A stretch of 64,000 nucleotides of DNA. Source: Fimbriimonadaceae bacterium (GTDB taxonomy: Bacteria; Armatimonadota; Fimbriimonadia; Fimbriimonadales; Fimbriimonadaceae). Position 1 is the stretch's first letter; each line of letters begins with the position of its first letter. A program made the translations under genes and the position numbers. This document shows, one piece after another, positions 34,729-43,395 of this stretch. The notes below the pieces were generated by a model. It was not told the origin of the DNA. It searched no databases and worked only from the letters and a program-made list of their open reading frames with translations. The stretch spans positions 475,564-539,563 of the forward strand of contig CP075366.1 in the NCBI GenBank assembly GCA_019454145.1. The letters run 5' to 3'.

Positions 34729-35256
34729 ATGACTCTGGATGAAAACTATAACGAGAAATATAAAACTCCAGATGGTCGAGAGGTCACTCTCCGGCTAGTG
34801 CGTCCCGATGACAAGTTGGCTTTCGTTATTGGTTTAGAGGAATGCTCGCCGCAGACAATCTACAACCGGTTTATGGGAGCAAAACCACGATTTACTCGGG
34901 CAGAGCTTGAATACCTCACCGAATGCGACCATCAAAACCATCTTGCTATTGTTGCCTTCCATGGAGATTTACTCATCGGGGTCGCACGCGCAATTCGATA
35001 CAAAGATCGGCCCGAGGCCGCTGATTTTGGGTTAATCGTCGCAGATTGCTTTCAGCGACAAGGAGTTGGTCGCAAGTTGCTCAATCGGCTAATCGAAGGA
35101 GTCAGTGAACGAAACATTCAATATCTTTGTGCGGAAATGTTTGCTACCAACAACCGAGTCTTTGCGATGATTGATGACCTTGTGTATGTCACGGATTGGA
35201 TCCGAATCGGGTCAACCGTTAGCTTTGAAATTGATCTCACTACAAAACGAGGGTGA
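34729..35256 (+). CDS. GNAT-family N-acetyltransferase
   Basis: A 175-aa acetyltransferase. The domain has LRLVRPDDKLAFVIGLEECSPQTIYNRFM at its start, similar to the GNAT domain of Pat-type protein acetyltransferases, the beta-4 strand ADFGLIVADCFQ and the acetyl-CoA loop RQGVGRKLLNRLI. The C-terminal AEMFATNNRVFAMIDDL replaces the usual Asn/Tyr region. A regulatory cyclic-nucleotide domain is absent. It overlaps the promoter of the next gene. Confidence 0.75.
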   Translation: MTLDENYNEKYKTPDGREVTLRLVRPDDKLAFVIGLEECSPQTIYNRFMGAKPRFTRAELEYLTECDHQNHLAIVAFHGDLLIGVARAIRYKDRPEAADFGLIVADCFQRQGVGRKLLNRLIEGVSERNIQYLCAEMFATNNRVFAMIDDLVYVTDWIRIGSTVSFEIDLTTKRG

Positions 35257-35282
35257 CATTTTGCGTACTTTCTGCGTATGAT
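35253..35282 (+). promoter_or_regulatory. Promoter giving a leaderless S9 peptidase mRNA
   Basis: GTGACA (35253-35258) and TATGAT (35277-35282) are separated by 18 nt and each matches the sigma-70 consensus in five of six positions. The -10 box ends 6 nt before ATG 35289, so transcription should start on or next to the start codon. The -35 box overlaps the stop of the upstream GNAT gene. Confidence 0.62.
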
Positions 35283-35288
35283 CGTTTC

Positions 35289-37649
35289 ATGCGTTTGAAG
35301 TGGGTCTCCATTCTTGCTGTCGCTAGCCTGGCAGCATTCTCTTTTGCCGATACCGGTCTTGAACGAGCAACCTCCCGGGAAAAGAATCTCAAGTTCGATG
35401 ATTTATTTCCCCGAAGGTCGTTGCTCGGCAAAACCGCGCGAACCATGGGTTGGTCGCCAGACGATCGCTACCTTGCCTATGCTTGGAACAGCTACAAAGA
35501 TCAAGGTTCTGATTTGTGGCTTTTCGATTCCAAAACTGGAAAATCAACCCGAATCACAACCCCTGACTTATTTATGCAGTTTGATGGCGATATCAAAGAA
35601 GCGGTCAGGCAGTATCAAGAAGATCAAGAGCGCTGGGAGAAGTGGGAGAAGCTTTCTGACCAGGATTACCGCGAAGCTGTTCAGCAGTATCAAGAAGAAC
35701 AAAAGAAAGACAAAACCCCACGCAAGAATTACGGCGGGGTTGGTTCAATCAGTTGGGCAAACAAATCGAATGAATTCCTGATGAACTACAAGGGCGATAT
35801 CTATCGCTGGAAAGTTGGCGATAAAGAACCAACTCGGTTAACGGATACTTCAGATTCTGAGTCTAATATCGAATATCTGCCCGACGACAAAGGATTTATG
35901 TTCCAGCGAGGCGGGGCGGTCTATCGGATGCGGTTTGACAGTCCACTTACCGTGCAGGTAACCCCTGTACTTAAAGATGGAAAGAACTTCGCCGGATTTA
36001 CTATTTCACCGCAGGGCGACAAGATGCTCCTGTTTGCATCTAAAGCTGGGCCACCAGAACGGCAAGTTGATTACATCACTTACCGCGAACGATTTGCTAA
36101 GGCCATGAAAACCTCGCGAGGCGTAGCGGACGATGATTTTTCTGGCGAAACATATATTTACCTTGTTGATATCCGCGAAGATACGATCAAAGACAAGAGC
36201 AAAGAAAACGAACCACTTGAAATCTGGAATTGGAAAGGTGGCGAAGAGTGGCAACAAACTTCCATTGATAGCAATCCATGGTCGAAAGACGGGGAACGGT
36301 TTGTTTTTGCAACCTGGAAACGGGATGTCAGAGAATTCAAAGTTCTCGAAGCGAACCTCACCACGAAGAAAATCGACACGATTTACACGGGAACAAGTAA
36401 GGGTGAGCATGGCACGCCGGGATTAGCCAGCCCGTTCTATGCGGGCGACGATAAATCAGTAATCGCTCTTTTAGACAAATCAGGTTGGCGGCAGGCGCAT
36501 ATCCTAGATAGCAAAGGTGGAGAAAGGCAACTCACCGTGGGGAACTTTGAATCTTATCCACTCAAGTTATCGGCGGACGGTAAGAACTTGCTCGTTCGCA
36601 GCAGTAAAGAAAACCTTGCCCAATTCGATGTTTACAAAGTGAATATTGACACTGGCTCAATGGAAAGACTTTCCAAAAATCATGGTGTTACCACTCTTCC
36701 TGATTTTGCTGAGAAAACGGATAAATACGCAGCAATCTTTAATTCATGGAAAGACTTGCGCGAAATGGTTATCAACGATGGCAGGACTGAAACAAAGGTA
36801 ACCAGTTCCCACCGTTCTGAAGAGTTCTGGAAGAACGTCGTATATCAGCCGGAGTTGTTCACGTTCAAAAACAGAAATAACCAAGATATTCATGCCTTCC
36901 AAATGCTACCAAAAGATATGAAGCCCGGCGAAAAGCGCCCTCTGTTCATTTACGTTTACGGTGGCCCGCTTGGTATTGATAAATCGGTTGTTGATGGCTC
37001 GTTCGGTTCTACTAACTACATGTTCGCGCAGTACCTGACAGATGTGCTTGGTTACATTACGGTCACGATTGATCCTCGCGGACAAAGCGGATACAGTGCA
37101 GAATTTGGTGGGGCTAACTGGGAGCAAGTCGGAAAACCACAAGCAGAAGACATCGTGGACTTGATCAAGTATTACGATGCCAAAGGCATGGTAGACCGCA
37201 CTAGGGTGGGCCTAAATGGTTGGTCTTTTGGTGGGTTCCAAACGCAATACACCATGTACACGCAACCAGGGTGGGTGACTCTTGGGATTGCAGGGGCTGG
37301 CCCAACTGAATGGCAAAACTATAACAACTGGTACACGGGAGGTGTTATCTTCAACACTCCAAAAAATAAGCCGGAAGAAATGGATAAGTTCAGCTTGACC
37401 CACCTTGCAAAGAATCTAACCCATCCGCTTCTACTCCTGCACGGAATTGAAGACACGAACGTTCTGTTCCAGGATACGATTCATGTCTACCAGAAGCTTT
37501 TGCAAGCCGGTAAAGGCCCACTTGTAGAGCTAGCTCTTGATCCAACTGGGGGACACAGCATGGGCGGAGATATGAACACAAGGGATCGTCACGCTATCTA
37601 TCTGGCGTTCATCCTCAAGCACTGGGAATCTGACCGACCTATGCCGTAA
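35289..37649 (+). CDS. Exported S9-family prolyl oligopeptidase / dipeptidyl peptidase
   Basis: A 786-aa serine peptidase. It has a signal peptide (MRLKWVSILAVASLAAFSFA), an N-terminal beta-propeller-like region (about 50-520; repeats with WSPDDRYLAYAW, WSKDGERFVFATW) and a C-terminal alpha/beta-hydrolase domain. The nucleophile is in GWSFGGFQT, Asp in HGIEDTNVLF and His in GGHSMGG. A Glu/Lys/Gln-rich helical insertion lies at about 105-145. ATG 35289 fits both the signal peptide and the promoter. It probably trims peptides outside the cytoplasm. Confidence 0.87.
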   Translation: MRLKWVSILAVASLAAFSFADTGLERATSREKNLKFDDLFPRRSLLGKTARTMGWSPDDRYLAYAWNSYKDQGSDLWLFDSKTGKSTRITTPDLFMQFDGDIKEAVRQYQEDQERWEKWEKLSDQDYREAVQQYQEEQKKDKTPRKNYGGVGSISWANKSNEFLMNYKGDIYRWKVGDKEPTRLTDTSDSESNIEYLPDDKGFMFQRGGAVYRMRFDSPLTVQVTPVLKDGKNFAGFTISPQGDKMLLFASKAGPPERQVDYITYRERFAKAMKTSRGVADDDFSGETYIYLVDIREDTIKDKSKENEPLEIWNWKGGEEWQQTSIDSNPWSKDGERFVFATWKRDVREFKVLEANLTTKKIDTIYTGTSKGEHGTPGLASPFYAGDDKSVIALLDKSGWRQAHILDSKGGERQLTVGNFESYPLKLSADGKNLLVRSSKENLAQFDVYKVNIDTGSMERLSKNHGVTTLPDFAEKTDKYAAIFNSWKDLREMVINDGRTETKVTSSHRSEEFWKNVVYQPELFTFKNRNNQDIHAFQMLPKDMKPGEKRPLFIYVYGGPLGIDKSVVDGSFGSTNYMFAQYLTDVLGYITVTIDPRGQSGYSAEFGGANWEQVGKPQAEDIVDLIKYYDAKGMVDRTRVGLNGWSFGGFQTQYTMYTQPGWVTLGIAGAGPTEWQNYNNWYTGGVIFNTPKNKPEEMDKFSLTHLAKNLTHPLLLLHGIEDTNVLFQDTIHVYQKLLQAGKGPLVELALDPTGGHSMGGDMNTRDRHAIYLAFILKHWESDRPMP

Positions 37650-37690
37650 GGCTGGGTAACGGAACGCACGAAGCCGCATCGTTGTCTTAC

Positions 37691-38314
37691 ATGAACATGA
37701 AGCAGCGACGCGGCTTTCGTTTACTCCCTTGGATTGCAGTTATCGGAGTACTAGCTATCGGATTCTCCCTCGGGCGAATCGGACACTCCACTAAAATCAT
37801 CACGCCGGCACCAGTTGTCCTGCAGCAAGTACGGTCACTCGGCGAACTGCATCTAGTTGAACACAAATACCAAACCGTCATGACGATGGAAAGTCATCGA
37901 GACGCCGCTGAGTGGACTCAAGGTGTGCCGATGCTCAGTAATTTCGTATCTGGAGCAGTTGAAGCGGCAACCAAAAATGAAGCTTTGGTGACAGTTACTG
38001 GTTCGGTGGAAGCAGGAGTTGATATGAGCCAGGCTTCGATCATTCAATCGGCGGATAAAGTTCTAGTAACCCTCCCTCAGCCAAAAATTTATCCGGCAAA
38101 CGTGGATGCACAGCTACATTCACAAAAACGAGCGATTGGCTGGGATGACAGAAACCTTGGTCTGAAAGCACGTCGAGAAGGTGCAAGTCGGTTTGAAGCA
38201 GCGAGCATCAAAGCAGGCATTCTCAGCCAAGCCAAAAGTGAGGCAAAAGACCAAGTCGTTGATTTGTTCAAGAGCGCAGGCGTAAACTCGGTTGAAATTC
38301 GGTTTCTTGACTGA
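37691..38314 (+). CDS. DUF4230 membrane-anchored protein
   Basis: A 207-aa protein with basic N-terminus (MNMKQRRGFR) and one membrane helix (LLPWIAVIGVLAIGFSLG). The soluble part matches DUF4230 in layout: LGELHLVEHKYQTVMTME, ALVTVTGSVEAGVDMSQ, SADKVLVTLPQPKIYPANVD and a C-terminal helix with VVDLFKSAGVNSVEIRF. Function is unknown. The frame starts at TTG 37682; ATG 37691 or 37697 is more likely. It lies 41 bp after the S9 peptidase and may be co-transcribed. Confidence 0.75.
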   Translation: MNMKQRRGFRLLPWIAVIGVLAIGFSLGRIGHSTKIITPAPVVLQQVRSLGELHLVEHKYQTVMTMESHRDAAEWTQGVPMLSNFVSGAVEAATKNEALVTVTGSVEAGVDMSQASIIQSADKVLVTLPQPKIYPANVDAQLHSQKRAIGWDDRNLGLKARREGASRFEAASIKAGILSQAKSEAKDQVVDLFKSAGVNSVEIRFLD

Positions 38315-38348
38315 TTTTTAACACTTTAGGGGAGAGTTTTACGTTCAA

Positions 38349-39149
38349 ATGCCAACGATATTAAACATGGTGAGATTGAGTGCGCTTTTTGTCTCATCTT
38401 GCATTTGTGGGATAGCCATGGCTCAGCGCGGGCCAACCGTGCTCATGCCCAGCGAATTCACAATTGAAGGCGTGACATTTGCGAGTGATAAAGGGGCAGT
38501 CTACGTTCCAGTTATGGAGTTGGAAGATGCACTTGAAATCGGTACGGATTGGGATACAAAAAAACAATCTCTATCAGTCGGCGAAAAAACTCTGAGCAAA
38601 TCAAGTATCCGCACTTTATTCGACGGAACTTTGCTGGTTGACATAAATGATCTGCAAGGAACTGGAATCACAAATAAATTTGATGATGAAAGTGACGAGT
38701 ACGTTCTTTCGAGCGGTCATCGCGAAACGTACGTGACAGTTGGCAAACATTGGGTTGAAATTGACCTCACTTCTCAGAGGCTACGTGGATTTCAAGGTGA
38801 GAGATTGATTATCGACACTAAGATCAGTTCTGGAAAGAAAGGCATGTCCACTCCGACTGGTAGCTATAAAGCGGGGCCTGAGAAAAGTAAGTATCGCACT
38901 TCTAGCCTGTACGAAGATGCCCCTATGCCGTTTTCTGTGCAGTTTCAAGGGAATTACTTCATCCACGGGTCATCAAGTGTGCCGAATTATCCCGCATCGC
39001 ATGGATGTATCCGAATGCCGCTCACCGGGCAAAATGCGGCTAAGTTCTTTTTTGAATGGGTGAACATTGGCAGTGAAGTTGAAATCCGCCGAGGATGGTC
39101 GGAAAAAGTTCAGGCTTTGATAACGCCAAAGCTCGATGCTAACCGGTAA
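38349..39149 (+). CDS. Exported L,D-transpeptidase (YkuD domain)
   Basis: A 266-aa cell-wall enzyme that makes 3-3 crosslinks or anchors proteins to peptidoglycan. Signal peptide about 1-25 (to IAMAQ). Residues 30-120 resemble a copper-amine-oxidase-N-like or stalk domain (VYVPVMELEDAL, LLVDINDLQGTG). The YkuD domain (about 132-250) has YFIHGSSSVPNYPASHGCIRM with the catalytic Cys in SHGCIRM, and STPTGSY upstream. Start ATG 38349 has GGGGAGA somewhat far (12 nt) upstream. Confidence 0.88.
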   Translation: MPTILNMVRLSALFVSSCICGIAMAQRGPTVLMPSEFTIEGVTFASDKGAVYVPVMELEDALEIGTDWDTKKQSLSVGEKTLSKSSIRTLFDGTLLVDINDLQGTGITNKFDDESDEYVLSSGHRETYVTVGKHWVEIDLTSQRLRGFQGERLIIDTKISSGKKGMSTPTGSYKAGPEKSKYRTSSLYEDAPMPFSVQFQGNYFIHGSSSVPNYPASHGCIRMPLTGQNAAKFFFEWVNIGSEVEIRRGWSEKVQALITPKLDANR

Positions 39150-39312
39150 ATCTCATCCGCATTGAACCCACCATTGAGCGTTTTCTTAGCAAATCGCTCA
39201 ATTTGAGAATAAGAGACCAAGCAAATCTGACGATCCGCACTAAAGTTTCAATTGATGTCACCAATGCCGCGAGCATCATGATCGTTTTTATGAGTTTTGC
39301 GATCCCAACCAT
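39139..39312 (-). CDS. Possible 57-aa membrane peptide
   Basis: A short frame after the nitrilase gene on the same strand encodes a basic, hydrophobic peptide (VGIAKLIKTIMMLAALVTSI, then VRFAWSLILKLSDLL). It could start at TTG 39339 or ATG 39312. No good ribosome binding site is seen and its end overlaps the opposing L,D-transpeptidase gene by 11 bp. It may be non-coding; listed because the 3' space of the nitrilase unit is otherwise empty. Confidence 0.25.
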   Translation of the reverse strand: MVGIAKLIKTIMMLAALVTSIETLVRIVRFAWSLILKLSDLLRKRSMVGSMRMRFTG

Positions 39313-39353
39313 ATTTACTTTAACTCTGAACTTAAACAAATGGTTGCAGATGC

Positions 39354-40205
39354 TTAGTTAGGAAGAATTCGCCAGTCGCCCTTGTGGCGATCATGCCAGT
39401 TACGAACATCATCGTTGCTTCGCGCGAATTCGATCATATTCAGTTCTAATTCCGCGACAACAATCGCTTCTTGATTAAGCGGAGTTTCCGCCAAAATTCC
39501 GCTCTCTGGGAACGGGGAGACGTGAGGACAGATAATCGCGGATGAGCCGTACGTTTGCTTGACTGGTTCGAATCCTAGTGAACCAACCAAAGCTGAGTGA
39601 ATCACAAAGACTTGGTTTTCAATGGCACGGGCAAACGCACTTCGCCTAACCCGGTTGAACCCTCTTTCGTACTCGTTGTAAGCTGGAATCGCAATAATCT
39701 GGGCTCCTGCTTCGCAGAGTGTCTGGCAGGCTGGCGGGAATTCTGAGTCGTAGCAGACCAATGCTCCCAGCGGCATATGCGGTGTAACCCTAAGCCCTCG
39801 CCCGTCACTGATGCACCATTCAGCTACTTCCCACTGCGTAAGGATATTTTTATCCTGGTGCGTGAATCCGCCTGGCCAACAGATCAAAACTGAGTTGATC
39901 ACTACTCCGTTAACCTCTCGTAAGTGAGATCCGGCAACGATAGTAACGATGTGATGATCTGCCAGTTGTTGAAAATGTTCTTGCACTTTTGGGTAGTCAG
40001 GGACGAGTACGCCAGGCACCTCGGGGGCGGGAACGAAACCGTGGTAAGCCATCCGCTCAAGGTCTATTGATTCAGGCAACACCACGAGCGCAGCTCCACA
40101 CGACGCAGCCTCCTCAACCAACGAAGTAGCATGGTCAAGGTATTCGTCGAGCGAAGAAGCCATCCTGACTTCCCAACTCACAGCCGCAACGGTTATGGAA
40201 TCCAT
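39354..40205 (-). CDS. Carbon-nitrogen hydrolase (nitrilase superfamily)
   Basis: A 283-aa cytoplasmic amidase-type enzyme. The Glu-Lys-Cys triad is visible: Glu in ALVVLPESIDLE, Lys in GGFTHQDKNILTQWE, Cys in LGALVCYDSEFP. The later AIPAYNEYERGFNRVRRSAFARAIENQVFVI is also typical of the family. The substrate is unknown. It overlaps the upstream GNAT gene by 13 bp, an arrangement seen in other bacteria where an acetyltransferase and an omega-amidase/nitrilase are linked or fused. Confidence 0.87.
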   Translation of the reverse strand: MDSITVAAVSWEVRMASSLDEYLDHATSLVEEAASCGAALVVLPESIDLERMAYHGFVPAPEVPGVLVPDYPKVQEHFQQLADHHIVTIVAGSHLREVNGVVINSVLICWPGGFTHQDKNILTQWEVAEWCISDGRGLRVTPHMPLGALVCYDSEFPPACQTLCEAGAQIIAIPAYNEYERGFNRVRRSAFARAIENQVFVIHSALVGSLGFEPVKQTYGSSAIICPHVSPFPESGILAETPLNQEAIVVAELELNMIEFARSNDDVRNWHDRHKGDWRILPN

Positions 40206-40801
40206 TTGAGAATTGCCCCGGTGTTATCTGATTCGGGGTCTTCCATGTAACCAGATATAAGTCCACAGTAAGTGAGACCGATCTTAAGCAGGGGCGTGAG
40301 GGTTTGATCTCTCAACTCAGCAGCGACCACCTTTTGTGCGTATTCGGCAATAGTTTTCACGCCAGATTGAGAAAAGCCAGGGAGTCGGCAAACGGTTGCG
40401 TATTGCCAGTTTTTAGATTCTGCGAGTTCAATTCTGGCTTTGTAGAGACCGCGTGCTATGCATTGTCCTCTGAACTTTGGGTGAACACTGATGTCAATTC
40501 CGTACATCACTGTTCCGTGCGGGTTGTGCCGCTTGAGTGAGAGTCCTCCGGTCAAAGATTCCCAGTCAAGATGGGCGTTCCACGTTTGTTCGCTCACCAG
40601 AATGTTGGTGCAACTTGCGATAACTTTGCCTTCTTGGACAGCGACAAACTGGCCCTCTCGAAACCTTTGCAAATGGCTGATGATGTGCTCGGGTTGCCAA
40701 AGAAGATCATCGGGAAAGGGCGGCGGGAAGCAGTCTCGCTGGAGTGCGACTATGCCCGCAATATCCGCAGGATTTGCGAGTCTTATTTCGAACTCTGGCA
40801 C
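40193..40801 (-). CDS. GNAT-family N-acetyltransferase linked to nitrilase
   Basis: A 202-aa acetyltransferase. The N-terminal FEIRLANPADIAGIVALQRDCFP and the GIDISVHPKFRGQCIARGLYKARIELA acetyl-CoA site fit GNAT. It precedes and overlaps the nitrilase gene, so the two likely act on one small molecule. The start is taken as GTG 40801, since TATAAT lies exactly 6 nt upstream and leaves no room for a leader. Confidence 0.75.
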   Translation of the reverse strand: MPEFEIRLANPADIAGIVALQRDCFPPPFPDDLLWQPEHIISHLQRFREGQFVAVQEGKVIASCTNILVSEQTWNAHLDWESLTGGLSLKRHNPHGTVMYGIDISVHPKFRGQCIARGLYKARIELAESKNWQYATVCRLPGFSQSGVKTIAEYAQKVVAAELRDQTLTPLLKIGLTYCGLISGYMEDPESDNTGAILKWIP

Positions 40802-40807
40802 CAAATT

Positions 40808-40813
40808 ATTATA
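40808..40813 (-). promoter_or_regulatory. -10 box of a putative leaderless promoter
   Basis: A consensus TATAAT on the minus strand ends 6 nt before GTG 40801. The gap to the divergent gene at 40838 is only 36 bp, so both promoters share this short space. No clear -35 box is visible. Confidence 0.58.
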
Positions 40814-40837
40814 ACTTGATGTATATCAATGGTGTAA

Positions 40838-41743
40838 ATGGCAGTTTCCCCTAGTTTAGCGGCCCCCTATTTCGACTACCGATTACCGGGCGGAGTGCGA
40901 AATATCACCTCCAGCCCCAACGGTCAGATCATCGCTTGCGGTGCCCGGAGCGGCGAGGTTGCCGTTTTTGCAAACCAGAATTTGGTAAGTGAATTCGATG
41001 TTCAACCCATCCGCATGAAGAATAAGGCGGAGGCAGAACTGCAAATGCTCTGTCTAGGGAAATCAGGAGATCTAACTTACTGCGCAACTTCGGTTGATGT
41101 TCTAGCAATCAATACCAATGCAGCAGATATCGCCTGGGAATACCAACAGCGTCGGCAATGGGGATTTCTTTCCAGCATTCCGCAAGGCACCTATTTGACA
41201 GATGACGAAAACATCGTGATCACCTACTCAAGCGGGGAGATGACAATGTTAGATCGCAAAGCTCGGGTAATCGAGACCGGTTACTTTAACAATGCGCCAA
41301 AGTTTTTGGTTTCCCAGCCTAATATTGCCAATGTTTATGGATCCGATGGCAATTACATCTACTCATGGGACAGACAAAGATTAGCCGGCAATGTAAATCA
41401 AATCAGCAAAATGCGGTGCTACAGTCTTGGACTAAGTGGCGATGGCTCTACTTTGGTGTCACGTACTGATAGCCGCCTAGTATGCATCGACACCAAAACG
41501 AAAGAGCATAAATTTGAATTTGAAGTCCCTGGCGGTCTGCCAGCAATTGCCGTGGACGAATTCGGCAGCGAAATTGCTCATCTCACAGAAGACAGAATTC
41601 TTTTGCGCTCAATAGATGGCACGGTTAATCGAGAAATCGCTTTTGAAGACGATTTCGCACTTTCTTTGATGGCGCTAAAGACAGGTGAAGGTTTCTTGGT
41701 CGGTATGCGATCAGGCTATGTTTACTACGAACCTTGGTCATAG
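40838..41743 (+). CDS. WD40-like beta-propeller protein
   Basis: A 301-aa cytoplasmic protein without signal peptide. Repeated segments such as GGVRNITSSPNGQIIACGARSG, LSGDGSTLVSRTDSRL and AVDEFGSEIAHLTED look like WD40/PQQ-like propeller blades with about 40-residue periods. No catalytic site is visible; likely a scaffold or sensor. It diverges from the GNAT-nitrilase pair and its end overlaps the nitroreductase gene by 6 bp. Confidence 0.65.
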   Translation: MAVSPSLAAPYFDYRLPGGVRNITSSPNGQIIACGARSGEVAVFANQNLVSEFDVQPIRMKNKAEAELQMLCLGKSGDLTYCATSVDVLAINTNAADIAWEYQQRRQWGFLSSIPQGTYLTDDENIVITYSSGEMTMLDRKARVIETGYFNNAPKFLVSQPNIANVYGSDGNYIYSWDRQRLAGNVNQISKMRCYSLGLSGDGSTLVSRTDSRLVCIDTKTKEHKFEFEVPGGLPAIAVDEFGSEIAHLTEDRILLRSIDGTVNREIAFEDDFALSLMALKTGEGFLVGMRSGYVYYEPWS

Positions 41744-42409
41744 GAAGAAATCACTAATTTCGTTGAGCGGTTTCCTTGCTAAGTCAGGGACTAAACATTC
41801 CGGGTGAGGATATCCGACTGGCATCAGAACAAACGGCTTTTCGTGCGCTGGTCGCTGGCAGATATCCCGTAGGAAGTTCATTGGCGCGGGCGTGTGAGTG
41901 AGAGTAGCAAGCCCGGCTCGGTGCAATGTCTGAATTAGAAATCCAACCGCAATGCCAACGCTTTCCGTCATGTAATAGTTTTTTTGCCGAGTGCCGTCTT
42001 CTAATACATCGTAGTCGCGCCGGAACACAACAATCAACCAAGGAGCAGTAATAATGTGTTCTTTTACGAAGTCTGTACCGAGGGGTGCTAATGCTTCAAG
42101 CCATTCGGGAGTCGCCCGGCGGGAATAAAATTCGCGTTCTTCTTTTTCTGCCGCCTCGCGAATCTGTTCTTTAATCACAGGGTTGCTGATCGCAACAAAA
42201 TGCCACGGCTGGCGGTGTGCCCCGCTAGGAGCCGTGCCAGCTATCCTGATTGCAGTTTCGATGACTTCACGAGGAACAGGATCGCTCGAAAAATGCCGAA
42301 CCGTGCGCCTTGCATCCGCTACCTCATAATCGCTCTTGATGATTCGTAAAGTCTCCTCTTCAGGCTTGCGCTCCGGTTGATAATGAACAAATTTGTGGTC
42401 GGCGGGCAT
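41738..42409 (-). CDS. Nitroreductase family flavoprotein
   Basis: A 223-aa FMN-dependent oxidoreductase-like protein. Signature stretches: DARRTVRHFSSDPVPREVIETAIRIAGTAPSGAHRQPWHFVAI (FMN-binding), the middle NYYMTESVGIAVGFLIQTLHRAGL and the C-terminal MPVGYPHPECLVP. The length and the IYD/BluB-like spacing suggest the iodotyrosine-deiodinase-like subgroup, but this is uncertain. The frame extends to 42544, but ATG 42409 fits the family and is preceded by TAGATT 7 nt upstream. Confidence 0.82.
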   Translation of the reverse strand: MPADHKFVHYQPERKPEEETLRIIKSDYEVADARRTVRHFSSDPVPREVIETAIRIAGTAPSGAHRQPWHFVAISNPVIKEQIREAAEKEEREFYSRRATPEWLEALAPLGTDFVKEHIITAPWLIVVFRRDYDVLEDGTRQKNYYMTESVGIAVGFLIQTLHRAGLATLTHTPAPMNFLRDICQRPAHEKPFVLMPVGYPHPECLVPDLARKPLNEISDFFL

Positions 42410-42441
42410 GGAGGGAAATCTACCAGGTAATTTCGGGCAAG

Positions 42442-43395
42442 ATGCTTGCAACGATTGCCGCAACCGTCCTGTTTTCAAACCAAACGATGAGCACCCTCCC
42501 CAGTGAATTAGATCAAATTGCTGAGAGCGCATTTGCCTCGGCACAACAAAAATTTCCTAATGATTCGCTAAAAGCTGAAGATGTTGGCATTTCAATTTTT
42601 GAAATCAATCGACAGGAAAACAAATGGGTGAGTGGAGTATTCCGGGGAGATCAGCAGATGTATCCGGCAAGCGTCGTCAAGATGTTCTTTTTGGCTTATG
42701 CCGCTCATCAACTAGATGCTGGAGCAGTCACTTTGTCAGACGAAATGCAACGGGCCGCACGAGACATGATTGTGGATTCGAACAACGATGCAACGGGCTA
42801 CATAGTTGACAAAATCTGCGGCACAACTCCTGGCCCTGAGTTGTCGGATGAAGAACTAAAAGCATTTGGCGAAAAACGCAGTGTTGTCAATCGCTGGTTT
42901 GAATCTCTACACTATCCAAAAATCAACGCAGTTCAGCGAACTTATAACGAAGGCCCGTACGGACGAGAGGCGCAGTGGGTTGGCGCGGATTATTCAAATC
43001 GCAATTCGCTTTGCGCAGATGCCTGTAGCCGTCTGATGGCAGATATTGCACTCAATCGGCATTGGCGCAAAGAGCGTAATGAATGGATGAAATCGATCCT
43101 AAATCGAGCCAATCCGCAAGATGATTTCGACAAAACAGACGACCAAGCCAGAGCATATATTGGCCGAGTGATCCCAAAAGGCACGAAATTATATTCAAAA
43201 GCTGGATGGGTGACTAAACAAAGACACGATTCGGCTTGGCTTGTTATGCCCGATGGGCGAGAGTTCGCCATTACAATTTTCACGCAGAAGGGAAGCAATA
43301 TGCAGTTGGTGAGCTTTATTGCGGCAAAGATTCTGCAATCACTGGGATATGACGTGAAGGAGCCAGTGGGCGACCCAATAGAAGCACCGCTCTAA
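42442..43395 (+). CDS. Beta-lactamase-like serine hydrolase (class A fold)
   Basis: A 317-aa exported protein. The class A motifs are recognisable: the S-x-x-K catalytic motif in YPASVVKMF, SNN in place of SDN in VDSNNDATG, and KAG in place of KTG in YSKAGWVTK. The N-terminus is a very short hydrophobic leader (MLATIAATVLFSN). Such proteins may be beta-lactamases or peptidoglycan carboxypeptidase-like enzymes; the altered motifs make real lactamase activity doubtful. It is divergent from the nitroreductase across a 32-bp gap. Confidence 0.75.
   Translation: MLATIAATVLFSNQTMSTLPSELDQIAESAFASAQQKFPNDSLKAEDVGISIFEINRQENKWVSGVFRGDQQMYPASVVKMFFLAYAAHQLDAGAVTLSDEMQRAARDMIVDSNNDATGYIVDKICGTTPGPELSDEELKAFGEKRSVVNRWFESLHYPKINAVQRTYNEGPYGREAQWVGADYSNRNSLCADACSRLMADIALNRHWRKERNEWMKSILNRANPQDDFDKTDDQARAYIGRVIPKGTKLYSKAGWVTKQRHDSAWLVMPDGREFAITIFTQKGSNMQLVSFIAAKILQSLGYDVKEPVGDPIEAPL

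Noticed and set aside
39565-39575. GGTTCGAATCC, identical to a tRNA T-arm consensus
   Set aside because: It lies inside the nitrilase coding region and no acceptor, D-arm or anticodon stem can be drawn around it.
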